Part shown: piece by piece, positions 48,133 through 57,247 of the stretch
Position numbering within the stretch: the stretch's first letter is position 1
How the letters are laid out: every line of letters begins with the position of its first letter
Source: Halopseudomonas phragmitis
GTDB lineage: Bacteria; Pseudomonadota; Gammaproteobacteria; Pseudomonadales; Pseudomonadaceae
Direction: 5' to 3'
DNA length: 64,000 bases
Assembly (NCBI RefSeq): GCF_002056295.1
Contig: NZ_CP020100.1
Span: 3,185,501 to 3,249,500, forward strand
Program-made: the position numbers and the translations under genes
Notes under the pieces: generated by a model
The model's input: the letters and a program-made list of their open reading frames with translations, nothing else
Told to the model about the DNA's origin: nothing
Databases searched by the model: none

Positions 48133-48744
48133 ATGTACAGCATTTCCAGTCCTACCCAGGCGCGTAGCCGCAAAGCCCTGGAGCGCTTTCTCAATGTGAC
48201 CGCCGAACTGCTGGCCGAAAACCGCTTTGAAGAAACCAGCATTGCCCAGATCGCCCAACTGGCCGAATCTTCGGTCGGCACCTTCTACCGCCTGCTCGCA
48301 GACAAAGACGTATTGCTGTATGCCGTTCACCAGCGTTTTGTCGAACAAAGCCAGTTGGCAATTGGTGAGCTGCTGGCTGACCTGCAGCGCAACGACGCAC
48401 CACTGACCGAACAGGTCGAAGGCTTTGTGCATGGCATCATCCAGCTGTTCGAGGGGCACGAAGGTCTGCTGCGCGCCTTGATCCGGCGCAGCTCATCCGA
48501 CCTGCAGTTCCGCCAGCGCTTCCATGAACTCAACGCCTACATTGGCCACAGCCTGCGTGAGCTGGTGCTGGCCCACAGCGGTGAGCTGTCTCACCCTTAC
48601 CCTGCTCAGGCTGCCGACCTCGCCGCCCATGTCCTGCTGGCCAGCATGAACTACTTCACCATGGTCGGAACCCTGGGCGAAACTCCCCGCACTCGCGTTG
48701 CCGGGGAGCTGTCACGCCTGATCTGCAACTACCTGGAAGCCTGA
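48133..48744 (+). CDS. TetR-family transcriptional regulator
   Basis: This is a 203-residue regulator. The N-terminal helix-turn-helix is in RFEETSIAQIAQLAESSVGTFYRLLADKD (residues 31-60), the canonical TetR DNA-binding region. The C-terminal ligand domain is alpha-helical and variable, with an FTMVGTLGETPRTRV segment near the end. It lies between two divergent groups of hydrolase and DUF1329/DUF1302 genes, so it is a candidate repressor of the palindrome upstream of the DUF1302 gene. I find no matching palindrome directly at its own start, so the link is inference. Confidence 0.85.
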   Translation: MYSISSPTQARSRKALERFLNVTAELLAENRFEETSIAQIAQLAESSVGTFYRLLADKDVLLYAVHQRFVEQSQLAIGELLADLQRNDAPLTEQVEGFVHGIIQLFEGHEGLLRALIRRSSSDLQFRQRFHELNAYIGHSLRELVLAHSGELSHPYPAQAADLAAHVLLASMNYFTMVGTLGETPRTRVAGELSRLICNYLEA

Positions 48745-48750
48745 CTCTGC

Positions 48751-50109
48751 CTAACGCCGGCTGTCACGGCGCAATTGCGCCGGCGTGAAGTCATTGGGTC
48801 GCAGTTCAACGTTGAACTGGTGTGGTGGCTCCTCGTTGGACAAAAGACCGATCACATAACGCCCACCAATCAGGTCATACACCGCATCCCCTTTGGTCCA
48901 TACCAGTGGCTGGTCATACAGGTTGATCGTGTAGGACTCGCCCAGCCGCCAGAGGTTGTCGCGGTTGTCGTAGTGATCGACCACCACCAGGTGATAGCTG
49001 TCCTCATCGAAGTACATGTCGCGCTGCTTGTACTGATGACGCAGCCCATCCTTTAGCGTCGCGCGTACGTGCCAGACACGATGCAACTCATAACGCAGCA
49101 AGTCCGGATTGACATGGCCACGCTGGACGATATCGCTGTAGCGGTTGCTCTTGTCCGCCAGCCGGTAGCTGTTGTATGGAATGATCAACTCCTTCTTGCC
49201 CATCAGCTCCCAGTCGTATTTGTCCGGGGCGCCGGAGAACATGTCGAAGTTGTCCGTGGTGCGCATCCCGTCCGAAGCGGTGCCGGGCGAGTCATAGGCC
49301 ACATTCGGCGCTCGCCTTACCCGCCGCTGACCGGCCGCGTAGATCCATGACATCCGCGGCTCGCGTACCTGATTCACAGTCTCATGTACCAGAAGCTCAG
49401 TCCCGGCCAGCCGCGCTGGCGCCAGTACCGACTGGCGGAAGTAGAACAGGATGTTGCCGTTGGGCTGGTTGTGATCGCCGGCGTGCTCGTTGAAGAGGAA
49501 ATAATCCTCAATCCTGGTCATGAAATAATTGCCGTTCGGCTGCGGAACCGCTTGTGCATAGGAGCGCTTGACGCTGTCACCGCGATAGCGCAGCAGGTGG
49601 TTCCACAGCACCTCCAGTGCCGAACCCGGTATCGGGAAAGGCGTCGCAACGCTAAAACCGGCAATCCCGTTGCCGTCATCAATCAGCTCAGCGGTGGCCG
49701 TATTGGCCTTGGCCGCGGCATACACCTTGTCCGGATAGGATGCCGAGCGCCGGGTTGGATAGACATTCAGCTTCCAGCTATCGGCATAGCGCTCGAGCAT
49801 CGCCACTTGCCCGGGACTGAGCTGCTCCCGATAGTCGGCAAGGTTGCCCGCCGTCACGGTGAACAGCGGCTTGTCCATCATGAACGGATCGATATAGCCG
49901 CGCTCAGCGTGGAAGGCATTGGCTGACGCCTCCAGACCACCCTCCCATGAAGGAATACTGCCAGCAGCGTTGCCGGCACGCTCTGCCCCCAGCGGGGTCA
50001 GATCCTGCCCCAGGCGCGCCACCTGGGCCGGGTCAACCTTGGCCTGCGCCACACCGACCGCCAACAGGCAGGCAAAGGCGCCTACCAGAAATGACTCTGT
50101 ATTTTTCAT
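48751..50109 (-). CDS. DUF1329 outer-membrane-associated protein
   Basis: This is a 452-residue protein with a signal peptide ending AQA/KVDP. The DUF1329 N-terminal signature VDPAQVARLGQDLTPLGAER and the repeated YPTRRSASYPDKVYAAAK and IPFPIPGSALEVLWNHLL-type segments are clear. DUF1329 genes are usually paired with DUF1302 genes and are thought to act in uptake or processing of hydrophobic compounds, though evidence is limited. The ATG at 50109 follows an AGGA ribosome-binding site. A second DUF1329 gene begins at 63402. Coding ends 6 bp from the TetR gene, convergently. Confidence 0.85.
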   Translation of the reverse strand: MKNTESFLVGAFACLLAVGVAQAKVDPAQVARLGQDLTPLGAERAGNAAGSIPSWEGGLEASANAFHAERGYIDPFMMDKPLFTVTAGNLADYREQLSPGQVAMLERYADSWKLNVYPTRRSASYPDKVYAAAKANTATAELIDDGNGIAGFSVATPFPIPGSALEVLWNHLLRYRGDSVKRSYAQAVPQPNGNYFMTRIEDYFLFNEHAGDHNQPNGNILFYFRQSVLAPARLAGTELLVHETVNQVREPRMSWIYAAGQRRVRRAPNVAYDSPGTASDGMRTTDNFDMFSGAPDKYDWELMGKKELIIPYNSYRLADKSNRYSDIVQRGHVNPDLLRYELHRVWHVRATLKDGLRHQYKQRDMYFDEDSYHLVVVDHYDNRDNLWRLGESYTINLYDQPLVWTKGDAVYDLIGGRYVIGLLSNEEPPHQFNVELRPNDFTPAQLRRDSRR

Positions 50110-50122
50110 TGTTTTCATCCTG

Positions 50123-51865
50123 TTAGAAGCTGTACTTGACACTCAGGCTCAGGTAATCGCGATCGGTTCGCTTGTTCGCCAGCCCCCCGCCGTCGTAGCC
50201 GACGTAACGCACCCCGAAGGTCAGCGCTTCCTGATAAACCGCATCGACTCCCAGCGAATAGCTGCGAGCCCGCTTGATCAGGCCATTGGTCAACTGCGGT
50301 GCCACGCCATTGATCCCATACTGATAACCGGCACTGGGAATCAGGTTGAACAGGTTCATGACATTGCTATAGGTCAGCGACATGCTGCCCTGGGCGCCCC
50401 AGGCGCTGGACGTGGCACCGTAGTAATCGATCTGCGAATCAAGCCCCTGAACCCGGCTACCGACCAGCTCCAGCATCAGCGTTCCGGTATTCGAGCCCAG
50501 CAAGCCGTTGAAGCTCTGGATGCCGACCAGCGCCGCCTGCCACATCGGTTTCTCGTGATAGCCATCCAGCCGCGTACCGACCGGCAATCCTGCAAGGTTG
50601 CCCAGCAGCGCCGTTGGCAGGTATTCCCCCAGTCCCAAGGCGATCGGCGCATTCGGGCGATAACTCAGCTCCCCGGCCACCGACACGCCATTCAGCCAGC
50701 TGTCGCCGCCCAAACTGGTATTGAAGCTGAGCCCATAGAGATGGCGCTTTTCAAGATACTCGGCGTAATAGCGTGAGCTGGTGCCCACCGGCAGCACACC
50801 GACTCCGGGAATGACCACCGGCTGACCGACGGTCAGGCCGAGCATCGGCACATTCATGTTGTAGCGCAGGTAATAGAAACCCAACTCACTGTAATTGAGA
50901 TCAGGCACCAACCAGCGCAGCGCCACCCCATACTGGCTGGCGCCATCGGCCTTGTGGTCCCGCTCACGCGGTATATAGGTGGTTGGCAGGTATCCCTTGA
51001 GCGCAGCGAAGGCTGGCAAGTCCGGCAGACTGTCGGCGAAGGCCTGGGCCTGACCCGGACTGTCGAACGCCAACCCGCCGGTCAAAGGCTCCTGCAGGGG
51101 CGGTAGCATCAGGTAGTTGCAACCACCACCGATCACATCAAGCGTGGAGAAATAGGTGCCGCATGGGTCAATGCGGGTGCGCTCCCAGGCACGGCTGGGC
51201 TGCCAGTAACCTTCAACCGACAGCCCCTCGCTCAATTCGAACGACAGATAGCCCATCAGCGTCGGCATGTAGGCTTCCTTGAGCTCGGAGCCGGGAGCCC
51301 GCAAAGCGTTCAGATCGACCGGATTGGTCGCACCGATACCGTTCTGGGCAAACAGACCTTCACCCCAGTTGATCACCTGGCGCCCCACCCGCGCATTCAG
51401 CGCCCGGTCGGCCAGCGTCCAGCTGCCATACACGAAGGCATCGAGCAGATCGACACTGGAGCCGGCATCATTCAGTCCCCGACTAGGGATGTCCCGGTGC
51501 CGCCGCGAATCGTCCTCAAGCTCGAAGTCATAGAACGCCCGGCCGCGTACAAACACGCCAAAACGTTCCTGGTAACTCAGATCAAGATCGGACACAGCCT
51601 TGGCCACTTCCGAAAACAGCTCACCACGCTTGAAGTTGAGATTGCCGTCATCGGAATTGATCAGCGCGCTGTTATCCCCCCGACCGCCGTTGGCGCGGGC
51701 AATAAGCCGGCTGTCCTGTTTCTGCATACGGTAATTGACCCCATAGGAAAGGGTCGTATCGAGCGATAGCGACCAGTCTCCCGAGCGGGTCTGAAACGCC
51801 AGAACCTGGCTGCTTGTCAGCAGCGCCAGGCAACCTGCCACCCACGCTTTTCCCTGTGTTGCCAC
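50123..51865 (-). CDS. DUF1302 outer-membrane beta-barrel protein
   Basis: This is a 580-residue protein with a signal peptide (GKAWVAGCLALLTSSQVLAFQTRSGDW) and an aromatic-rich body. It has typical DUF1302 motifs: RVGRQVINWGEGLFAQNGIGATNPVDLNALRAPG. It ends in a beta-barrel sorting signal, LSLSVKYSF, with terminal Phe. It is probably an outer-membrane channel or receptor for hydrophobic molecules. The GTG at 51865 is preceded by GGAGGTCC, a strong ribosome-binding site. It is the first gene of the DUF1302-DUF1329 operon (13 bp gap), under a repressor-type promoter. Confidence 0.88.
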   Translation of the reverse strand: MATQGKAWVAGCLALLTSSQVLAFQTRSGDWSLSLDTTLSYGVNYRMQKQDSRLIARANGGRGDNSALINSDDGNLNFKRGELFSEVAKAVSDLDLSYQERFGVFVRGRAFYDFELEDDSRRHRDIPSRGLNDAGSSVDLLDAFVYGSWTLADRALNARVGRQVINWGEGLFAQNGIGATNPVDLNALRAPGSELKEAYMPTLMGYLSFELSEGLSVEGYWQPSRAWERTRIDPCGTYFSTLDVIGGGCNYLMLPPLQEPLTGGLAFDSPGQAQAFADSLPDLPAFAALKGYLPTTYIPRERDHKADGASQYGVALRWLVPDLNYSELGFYYLRYNMNVPMLGLTVGQPVVIPGVGVLPVGTSSRYYAEYLEKRHLYGLSFNTSLGGDSWLNGVSVAGELSYRPNAPIALGLGEYLPTALLGNLAGLPVGTRLDGYHEKPMWQAALVGIQSFNGLLGSNTGTLMLELVGSRVQGLDSQIDYYGATSSAWGAQGSMSLTYSNVMNLFNLIPSAGYQYGINGVAPQLTNGLIKRARSYSLGVDAVYQEALTFGVRYVGYDGGGLANKRTDRDYLSLSVKYSF

Positions 51866-51889
51866 GAGGACCTCCAAAGTATTGTTATT

Positions 51890-51944
51890 ATCGGAACCGG
51901 AACATCGGTTCCGATATATTAGGCATGAGTTGGGCACTTCACAA
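51890..51944 (-). promoter_or_regulatory. Operator-promoter of the DUF1302-DUF1329 operon
   Basis: On the minus strand TTGTGA (complement of 51939-51944), a 17-base spacer and TAATAT (complement of 51916-51921) form a good sigma70 promoter. Immediately downstream, over the start point, lies ATCGGAACCG-N6-CGGTTCCGAT (51890-51915), 10-bp perfect arms. This is a classical repressor operator position, most simply for a TetR-type protein such as the one at 48133. Confidence 0.75.
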
Positions 51945-52032
51945 GTCTTTGCGGAAAATTTTCTTCATGAGCCAAGAATGCTGATTCAGAGCCGTTACAG
52001 ACTTATTACCAGGGCTTGGATGAACTGACGCC

Positions 52033-52065
52033 TTGACAGAATCGGAATTCTGATTCCTATTTATA
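52033..52065 (+). promoter_or_regulatory. Promoter with palindrome in the spacer, upstream of PHA depolymerase
   Basis: TTGACA (52033-52038) is a perfect -35 element. A near-perfect 18-bp palindrome GAATCGGAATTCTGATTC (52039-52056) fills the spacer, and candidate -10 elements (CCTATT, or TATTTA) follow. A dyad between -35 and -10 suggests repression. Its half-site TCGGAA is shared with the DUF1302 operator, but the spacing differs, so a common regulator is only a possibility. Confidence 0.45.
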
Positions 52066-52132
52066 GAGCGATAAGCACACTCCCGGGCTGCAGCTTTTGG
52101 CCCGTTCACAATGACAAAAATGGAGGTTCGCC

Positions 52133-52981
52133 ATGGCTACACTCACCCGATTGCCACTGAAGTGGCTTGCCCTGCTCTGCCTGATGCTAAGCGCATCACA
52201 AGCCTGGGCCGATTCGCGCTGTAACGAACGCAAGAGGACCCTGTTACTGCCCGGCAAGATCAGTTGCAGCTACCAGTCAACCTGGATAGCGTCCAGCGAT
52301 TTGACTCAACGCAAGATCATCTATCAGTTGCCCGTCGGTACACCACCGGCAGATGGCTGGCCAGTAGTACTGATTTATCAGGGCTCTTTCTTCCCACTCA
52401 ACAACTTCACCTACTACAGCAACGCCCCATACGGCGGCTTTTATGAAGGCAAGCTGGTACAGACCCTGCTGGACAATGGCTATGCCGTAATCGCCCCCAG
52501 CGCCCCTGCCGACCTGTTCTGGCATACCAATATCCCCGGGCTGGCCAGCTTTTATGAGTTGAGTACCGACTTCAGCTTCCTGACCAATGTCTTTAGCGCT
52601 ATCGATGACGGCCACTTCGGCCCGCTCAATGGTCAGCGCAAATACGCCACCGGCATCTCCAGCGGAGGCTACAACACTAGCCGCATGGCCGTATCGTTTC
52701 CTGGCCAGTTCCGTGCCCTGGCGATCCAGGCAGGGTCCTATGCCACCTGCAGCGGCCCGCTCTGCTCAGTACCTGATACCTTGCCGGCTGATCACCCGCC
52801 CACCTATTTCCTGCATGGCTTTGTCGATCTGACCGTTCCATGGTGGAGCATGAACCTGTACTACGATCGTCTGCTGCATCAGGGCATCCCCACCGCACGG
52901 CATACCGAAACCCTGGGCGGGCATGAGTGGTTCTCCGTCTCGCCCAGCAAAATCCTCGCCTGGTTCAACGCCCACCCCTGA
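52133..52981 (+). CDS. phaZ: Extracellular medium-chain-length PHA depolymerase
   Basis: This is a 282-residue protein with a signal peptide ending SQAWA/DSRC. It resembles the extracellular mcl-polyhydroxyalkanoate depolymerase of Pseudomonas fluorescens GK13. The lipase box is GISSG with Ser176; the inferred Asp232 (HGFVDLTVPWW) and His264 (GGHEWFS) complete the triad. The spacings of 56 and 32 match those of the Ser172-Asp228-His260 set that I recall for GK13. It should hydrolyse polymer outside the cell. No PHA synthesis genes are nearby. A repressible promoter lies upstream. Confidence 0.85.
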   Translation: MATLTRLPLKWLALLCLMLSASQAWADSRCNERKRTLLLPGKISCSYQSTWIASSDLTQRKIIYQLPVGTPPADGWPVVLIYQGSFFPLNNFTYYSNAPYGGFYEGKLVQTLLDNGYAVIAPSAPADLFWHTNIPGLASFYELSTDFSFLTNVFSAIDDGHFGPLNGQRKYATGISSGGYNTSRMAVSFPGQFRALAIQAGSYATCSGPLCSVPDTLPADHPPTYFLHGFVDLTVPWWSMNLYYDRLLHQGIPTARHTETLGGHEWFSVSPSKILAWFNAHP

Positions 52982-53032
52982 AGGCGGCCTGGCCTAACGC
53001 AAGAGACCACATACCCAGTACAGTAAAATAGA

Positions 53033-53083
53033 GACAACAAAAAACGCCCACTCCAACCGATAATCCGGATTGAAGTGGGCGTT
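53033..53083 (-). terminator. Rho-independent terminator of the orphan membrane protein gene
   Basis: On the minus strand AACGCCCACT pairs with AGTGGGCGTT (arms 53074-53083 and 53043-53052, perfect 10 bp), followed by six T (complement of 53037-53044, partly within the stem). It lies 28 bp beyond the stop of the gene at 53112, and also separates it from the convergent phaZ. Confidence 0.8.
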
Positions 53084-53111
53084 CCCTTACTACAGTCTGG
53101 TTAGTGAATCA

Positions 53112-53759
53112 TTACCTTGCAGGCTGCATCTGCAATAGCACTTCACCCCCCTGTTCCCGCTCTTTTGCCCATTGAGTTATCAGCACCATCATCATAAATC
53201 CACCGGCGATCAACAACGGATACATAATCAGTATTTCAACCAGCGAATACTTCCAGGACAACGCCCGACCAATACCCAAAAACGCAGCATAAAACCAAGA
53301 CACTCCAGAAACCACTCCTGCCAGTAAAGCAAAAGTACGCTTATCGAAAGACATCGACAACAAACACCCTGCCTTCTGAATGGCCGGCAATACCTTGTGG
53401 TGCAAAAAAATACCATTAAGCGTCAACAACATTACAACGGCAATCTTGGCCTGAAGTTTAGGGTTGAGCAGGTACTCAGCGCCTTTGCCCAGCATATCGA
53501 CACCAATAATAGCCAGGCCGGTTACCCACAGCAGCACCAGCGCCCAGAATACTGTCGTTTGCAGATGCTGCATGTGAGAACTCTCAGCAACAGGGCTTTT
53601 TTCTTGCTTTATCAAGGCCTTGAGCATGGCAAAATCACTACTTAGAATGCTGCCGATGGCGACACAGCAAGCGATCAGATGCGCATACAAAATCCCTAGC
53701 CGCACAAACTCCATGATGGTCTGGTTTTCAACCAATGACGAGATGAAAGAAAGTTCCAT
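53112..53759 (-). CDS. Orphan polytopic membrane protein in an AT-rich patch
   Basis: This is a 215-residue protein with about five hydrophobic segments (FVRLGILYAHLIACCVAIGS, TVFWALVLLWVTGLAIIG, AKIAVVMLLTLNGIFLHHK, ALLAGVVSGVSWFYAAFLG and LVEILIMYPLLIAGGFMMMV). I do not recognise a family. The ATG at 53759 follows AGAGG. The DNA is noticeably richer in A and T than its neighbours, and the upstream ~450 bp carry no gene. The gene may have been acquired recently. Function unknown. Confidence 0.6.
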   Translation of the reverse strand: MELSFISSLVENQTIMEFVRLGILYAHLIACCVAIGSILSSDFAMLKALIKQEKSPVAESSHMQHLQTTVFWALVLLWVTGLAIIGVDMLGKGAEYLLNPKLQAKIAVVMLLTLNGIFLHHKVLPAIQKAGCLLSMSFDKRTFALLAGVVSGVSWFYAAFLGIGRALSWKYSLVEILIMYPLLIAGGFMMMVLITQWAKEREQGGEVLLQMQPAR

Positions 53760-54209
53760 CGAAGCCTCTCTTGTTCTTTCCAAGATCTGGACCCTCGCCC
53801 CACGCGAAGTATCCATAAGTTTTACCTGTGCATTGAAGAAACTACTCCAGTGCGTTTATCCGTTGCTTTTCAGCAAACTCAATAGCACTACTGATCGGCG
53901 AATGAATACCTCCTCATTCCGCTTCCTCTGGTAACAGTAAAAACTTCTCTTAACGCAGAACGATGCGCGACAAGAGCACTGCTTTTTTCAATTTACTCCA
54001 GACTTCAATACAAGATTTGTCTGGCCACTTGTAAGAGTGGCCAGACCCGCTTAGCGTTCATTTTTCGAACAGTGAAGCCGACAAACGGTACAATGCCACA
54101 AACCTTGCGCCATACTAGCCATCAGCCAGACAGGACATACAAAACCGCGTCCCAGACAACTCCAGTCGCGAAAACAAACCCATACTACCTAGGGGTATGA
54201 ATGATCAGG
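53760..54209. other. Gene-free AT-rich interval
   Basis: 450 bp between the orphan membrane protein and the RHH gene contain no credible coding frame. A perfect 11-bp stem, GTCTGGCCACT/AGTGGCCAGAC (54019-54029 and 54036-54046, loop of six), is the only striking structure; no T-run follows. I see no promoter with confidence. Confidence 0.5.
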
Positions 54210-54515
54210 TCAGCCCGCCACACGACGAACCACCGCCAGCGGAACCGGGCGCGCCTCGCGCTGGGTCAGGTAGCGGGTACAACTGACCCGCAGAAAGGAA
54301 GCAAAATTCACCACCTCACCACGCAACTCCATAACCTCATCGTAAAGCTTGCTGATCAACTGGTTGGTGGTCATGCCATCGACCTCGGCAATTTCCTGCA
54401 GAATGTCCCAGAACTGGTTTTCCAGCCGCAGTGTGGTTACAACACCGCGAATTCGCAGTGAACGGGAGCGCGACTCATAGAGAATCGGGTCAGCTTTGAC
54501 GTAGAGCTCACACAT
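54210..54515 (-). CDS. Ribbon-helix-helix domain protein
   Basis: This is a 101-residue protein resembling the RHH_4 family. The start, MCELYVKADPILYESRSRSLRIRGVVTTLRLENQFWDILQEIA, gives the beta strand and first helix, and the second helix follows in DGMTTNQLISKLYDEVMELRG. The ATG at 54515 has a perfect AAGGAGG ribosome-binding site. RHH proteins are small DNA-binding regulators, sometimes antitoxins, but no toxin partner is beside it. It is followed by the AT-rich interval. Confidence 0.75.
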   Translation of the reverse strand: MCELYVKADPILYESRSRSLRIRGVVTTLRLENQFWDILQEIAEVDGMTTNQLISKLYDEVMELRGEVVNFASFLRVSCTRYLTQREARPVPLAVVRRVAG

Positions 54516-54571
54516 GACCACCTCCTTAATGATGGGCCGCCACCGGTCCAATGGCGGCCCCGCGTGACAGA

Positions 54572-55153
54572 TTACAGACGAATCTCAGCGCCCAGCAGCT
54601 TGACGAAGGCCGCTAGCCAGGCCGGATGTGCAGGCCAGGCCGGGGCGGTAGCCAGATTGCCCTGAACATGAGCCTGATCAACCGGGATATCCATATAAGT
54701 ACCGCCAGCCATGCGCACATCCGGGCCACAAGCCGGATAGGCGCTGCACTCGCGCCCCTCCAGAACGCCAGCTGCCGCCAGTAGTTGCGCGCCATGACAA
54801 ACGGCGGCAATCGGCTTGCCGGCCTGGTCAAAGGCTTGAACGATCTCGATCACCCGTGGGTTCAGACGCAGGTACTCAGGCGCTCGACCACCGGGAACTA
54901 CCAGGCCGACATAGTCATCGACCCTGACCTGATCAAAATCGTAATTGAGGGCGAAATTATGGCCCGGCTTTTCAGTATAGGTCTGATCGCCTTCGAAATC
55001 GTGAATCGCGGTGCGTACCGTTTGCCCAGCCTGCTTATCCGGACAAACGGCATGCACGGTATAGCCCAGCATGCTCAGGGCCTGAAAGGGCACCATGGTT
55101 TCATAGTCTTCGGCAAAGTCGCCGGCCAGCAGCAGAAGTTTCTTGTCGGTCAT
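54572..55153 (-). CDS. DJ-1/PfpI family protein
   Basis: This is a 193-residue protein with the DJ-1/PfpI fold: [26 protein letters not shown] at the start, [14 protein letters not shown], and the conserved nucleophile [14 protein letters not shown] (Cys near 107). Members act as glyoxalases, chaperones or amidases. The catalytic Glu is probably that in FAEDYE. The ATG at 55153 has a GGAG 9 nt upstream. It lies between the RHH and NIT-domain genes on the same strand, with no clear shared function. Confidence 0.88.
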   Translation of the reverse strand: MTDKKLLLLAGDFAEDYETMVPFQALSMLGYTVHAVCPDKQAGQTVRTAIHDFEGDQTYTEKPGHNFALNYDFDQVRVDDYVGLVVPGGRAPEYLRLNPRVIEIVQAFDQAGKPIAAVCHGAQLLAAAGVLEGRECSAYPACGPDVRMAGGTYMDIPVDQAHVQGNLATAPAWPAHPAWLAAFVKLLGAEIRL

Positions 55154-55228
55154 GGTGGTCATCTCCGTACCAGGGTGTGGAGCTGACAGCATGCGCCGGT
55201 TTTTTCCATCCGGGGTAACAGCCGGGTA

Positions 55229-56089
55229 CTACATGGGCTTTATCGGTTTTGCCTGGTTTTGCTGAACATGCGCCAGCGCCCCGTCCACCAGAGCCAACAG
55301 GGCATCGATAGCCTGGGTTGCCTGCTGAAAATAGCGCTTGGCCTCAATGCCTGGCCGTTCGGCATTCAACAGATTCTGCTCCATGCAAGACAACAGCTCC
55401 TGCACCGTACGCTGACAGGACGACAGGTCGAGAAGTTCTGAGGGTAACGGCTGACGGCCCAGGGCGGTGAATGCAGTATCAGACAACTGCTGGATCTTCT
55501 GATGCAAAAATCGCAGGCGCACACGTTGCTCAGGGCTGCTTGCCTGAGCGGCAGCGATTCCGACCCCCAAAGCCCGGGCCTGCCCGGCCCATTCGGCCGC
55601 CTGAACCACCTCCCGCCAGATACACGGCAGATAGCCAAACTCCGTCAACCCCTGCCCCAGATCACGCTCGGCGGCAATGTCTTCTATCAGGAAAATGGTA
55701 TTGCGAATGATCAGATGGTGCTGCTGCAAGTTGTTGACCGGGTCAGCCACCCGCCCCTGACGCAACCGCGACCAGTGATCAATGACCCCACTCCAGGCTT
55801 CGGCATGCCGTGCATCAATTTCCGCAGCTCCGGCAATAACCCGATCCAACTGCCCGCGCACAGCTTCCTGATCGGCCCGCAGGCTCTGATCGCCAGCCAG
55901 CAACCCCTGACTCAACCCCCGATGCCGCTGAAACCCTGCCAGCAGCTCACGCAACAGGCGTAACTGCTGCAAGTTGCGAGCAATCGCGGTACGGATCTGA
56001 CGCTGGCGACGCCAGTGCAGAGCCAGCATCACTCCCGACAGCAGCGCTATCACAACCAAAACGATTACCATGCTGAAGCTGATCGACAT
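55229..56089 (-). CDS. Membrane-anchored NIT-like sensor domain protein
   Basis: This is a 286-residue protein with one N-terminal transmembrane helix (SFSMVIVLVVIALLSGVMLALHW) followed by an all-helical domain. The core QRHRGLSQGLLAGDQSLRADQ resembles the NIT (nitrate/nitrite-sensing) domain. It lacks any output domain. It begins 5 bp after the stop of the MCP gene at 56094-57227, which itself lacks a clear periplasmic sensor. The pair looks like one receptor divided into two genes. The ligand is unknown. Confidence 0.7.
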   Translation of the reverse strand: MSISFSMVIVLVVIALLSGVMLALHWRRQRQIRTAIARNLQQLRLLRELLAGFQRHRGLSQGLLAGDQSLRADQEAVRGQLDRVIAGAAEIDARHAEAWSGVIDHWSRLRQGRVADPVNNLQQHHLIIRNTIFLIEDIAAERDLGQGLTEFGYLPCIWREVVQAAEWAGQARALGVGIAAAQASSPEQRVRLRFLHQKIQQLSDTAFTALGRQPLPSELLDLSSCQRTVQELLSCMEQNLLNAERPGIEAKRYFQQATQAIDALLALVDGALAHVQQNQAKPIKPM

Positions 56090-56093
56090 TGCA

Positions 56094-57227
56094 TCACCCC
56101 GTCAAATGAGCCAAATGGTGAGCAATCGTGCGGGCCTGACCGGCAGCCTGGAGGTTGTCGGCATTGCCCTGACGTACCCGGTCGGCCAAGGTGGCGATTT
56201 CCGCTACCGCCTGGCCCTGCTGGCCGGTGCTGACGGCAACCTGCATGACCTGCTCGGTCAGCTCATGGGTTTTCTCGCGCACCTGCTGAAGCACACCAGC
56301 CACGGCTCGGGAGCCCTGGGCACTGTGTTCAGCCAATTCGGTCAAGGCCGACATGTGATTGCCTGCCTGCAGAATATGCTGGCGCACCGCCTCGATATTT
56401 CGCCCAATCTCAGTCGCCGAGTCCTGGCTGTGGGCTGCCAGGCGCCGCACCTCATCTGCCACCACGGCAAAACCACGCCCGTTTTCACCAGCCCGAGCAG
56501 CTTCGATCGCCGCATTCAGGGCCAGCAGATTGGTCTGCTCGGCAATCGTGCGAATCGCGCTGGACATCGCGTTGATGGTCTCCGACGACTGACCCAACTG
56601 GCTCATCAGTTCGTTTGTAGCGCAGGCCTGTCGGTTCATCTGCGACACCTGCTCCAGCAGTTGCGCCAACTGTCGGCTGCTCTCGTCCAACTGACCGCTG
56701 GCCAGCACACTGGTCTGACGTGAGCGGTCGGCCAGCGCCGCTACGTCAAGGATACTGACGTTCAACTGCTCGACCGCCGCTGCCGCTGTATTGGCCGCCT
56801 CACTCTGGCTCTCGGCATTGCGCGTCACCAGCACCGCGCTGTGCTCCAACTCCTGCGATGAATGCGATATTTCATCCAGCCGTTGCTGCAACGCCTGCTG
56901 ACGCCGACGCTCAAGCAGCAGCAATTGCTGAAAAGACTCAGCCACCGGACGCAGCGCCTGCCACTGGCTGCCCACCGGAGGCTCCCCTGCCGGGTCGCTG
57001 CACAGTTGCTGACAACGCTGCTGCAGCCGGGTCAATTCGGCGAATACCAGCCACAGTGTCGCCCAGGCCAGATAGCCCGTCAGCAGCAGCCACGGCCACA
57101 CCGGCAACGCTGGTGCCCACCACTGCACTATCAGCCCGAGCGCCACCATGCCTGCCAGCAGACGACGTACACCCGTCAAACCCAGTTCACCCAGCAACAA
57201 TGCCAGGGGATATGCCAACCTCATCAT
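56094..57227 (-). CDS. Methyl-accepting chemotaxis protein with minimal sensor region
   Basis: This is a 377-residue chemoreceptor. Two closely spaced N-terminal hydrophobic stretches (about residues 23-35 and 43-62, [19 protein letters not shown]) leave almost no periplasmic domain. The signalling tip [44 protein letters not shown] is intact, near residues 235-280. The ATG at 57227 is chosen because the longer frame upstream covers a MITE-like palindrome and has no family match. It is followed by the NIT-domain gene 4 bp downstream. A terminator-like hairpin lies in its leader. Confidence 0.82.
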   Translation of the reverse strand: MMRLAYPLALLLGELGLTGVRRLLAGMVALGLIVQWWAPALPVWPWLLLTGYLAWATLWLVFAELTRLQQRCQQLCSDPAGEPPVGSQWQALRPVAESFQQLLLLERRRQQALQQRLDEISHSSQELEHSAVLVTRNAESQSEAANTAAAAVEQLNVSILDVAALADRSRQTSVLASGQLDESSRQLAQLLEQVSQMNRQACATNELMSQLGQSSETINAMSSAIRTIAEQTNLLALNAAIEAARAGENGRGFAVVADEVRRLAAHSQDSATEIGRNIEAVRQHILQAGNHMSALTELAEHSAQGSRAVAGVLQQVREKTHELTEQVMQVAVSTGQQGQAVAEIATLADRVRQGNADNLQAAGQARTIAHHLAHLTG

Positions 57228-57247
57228 CGCCCTACTCCCAGCCCTAC

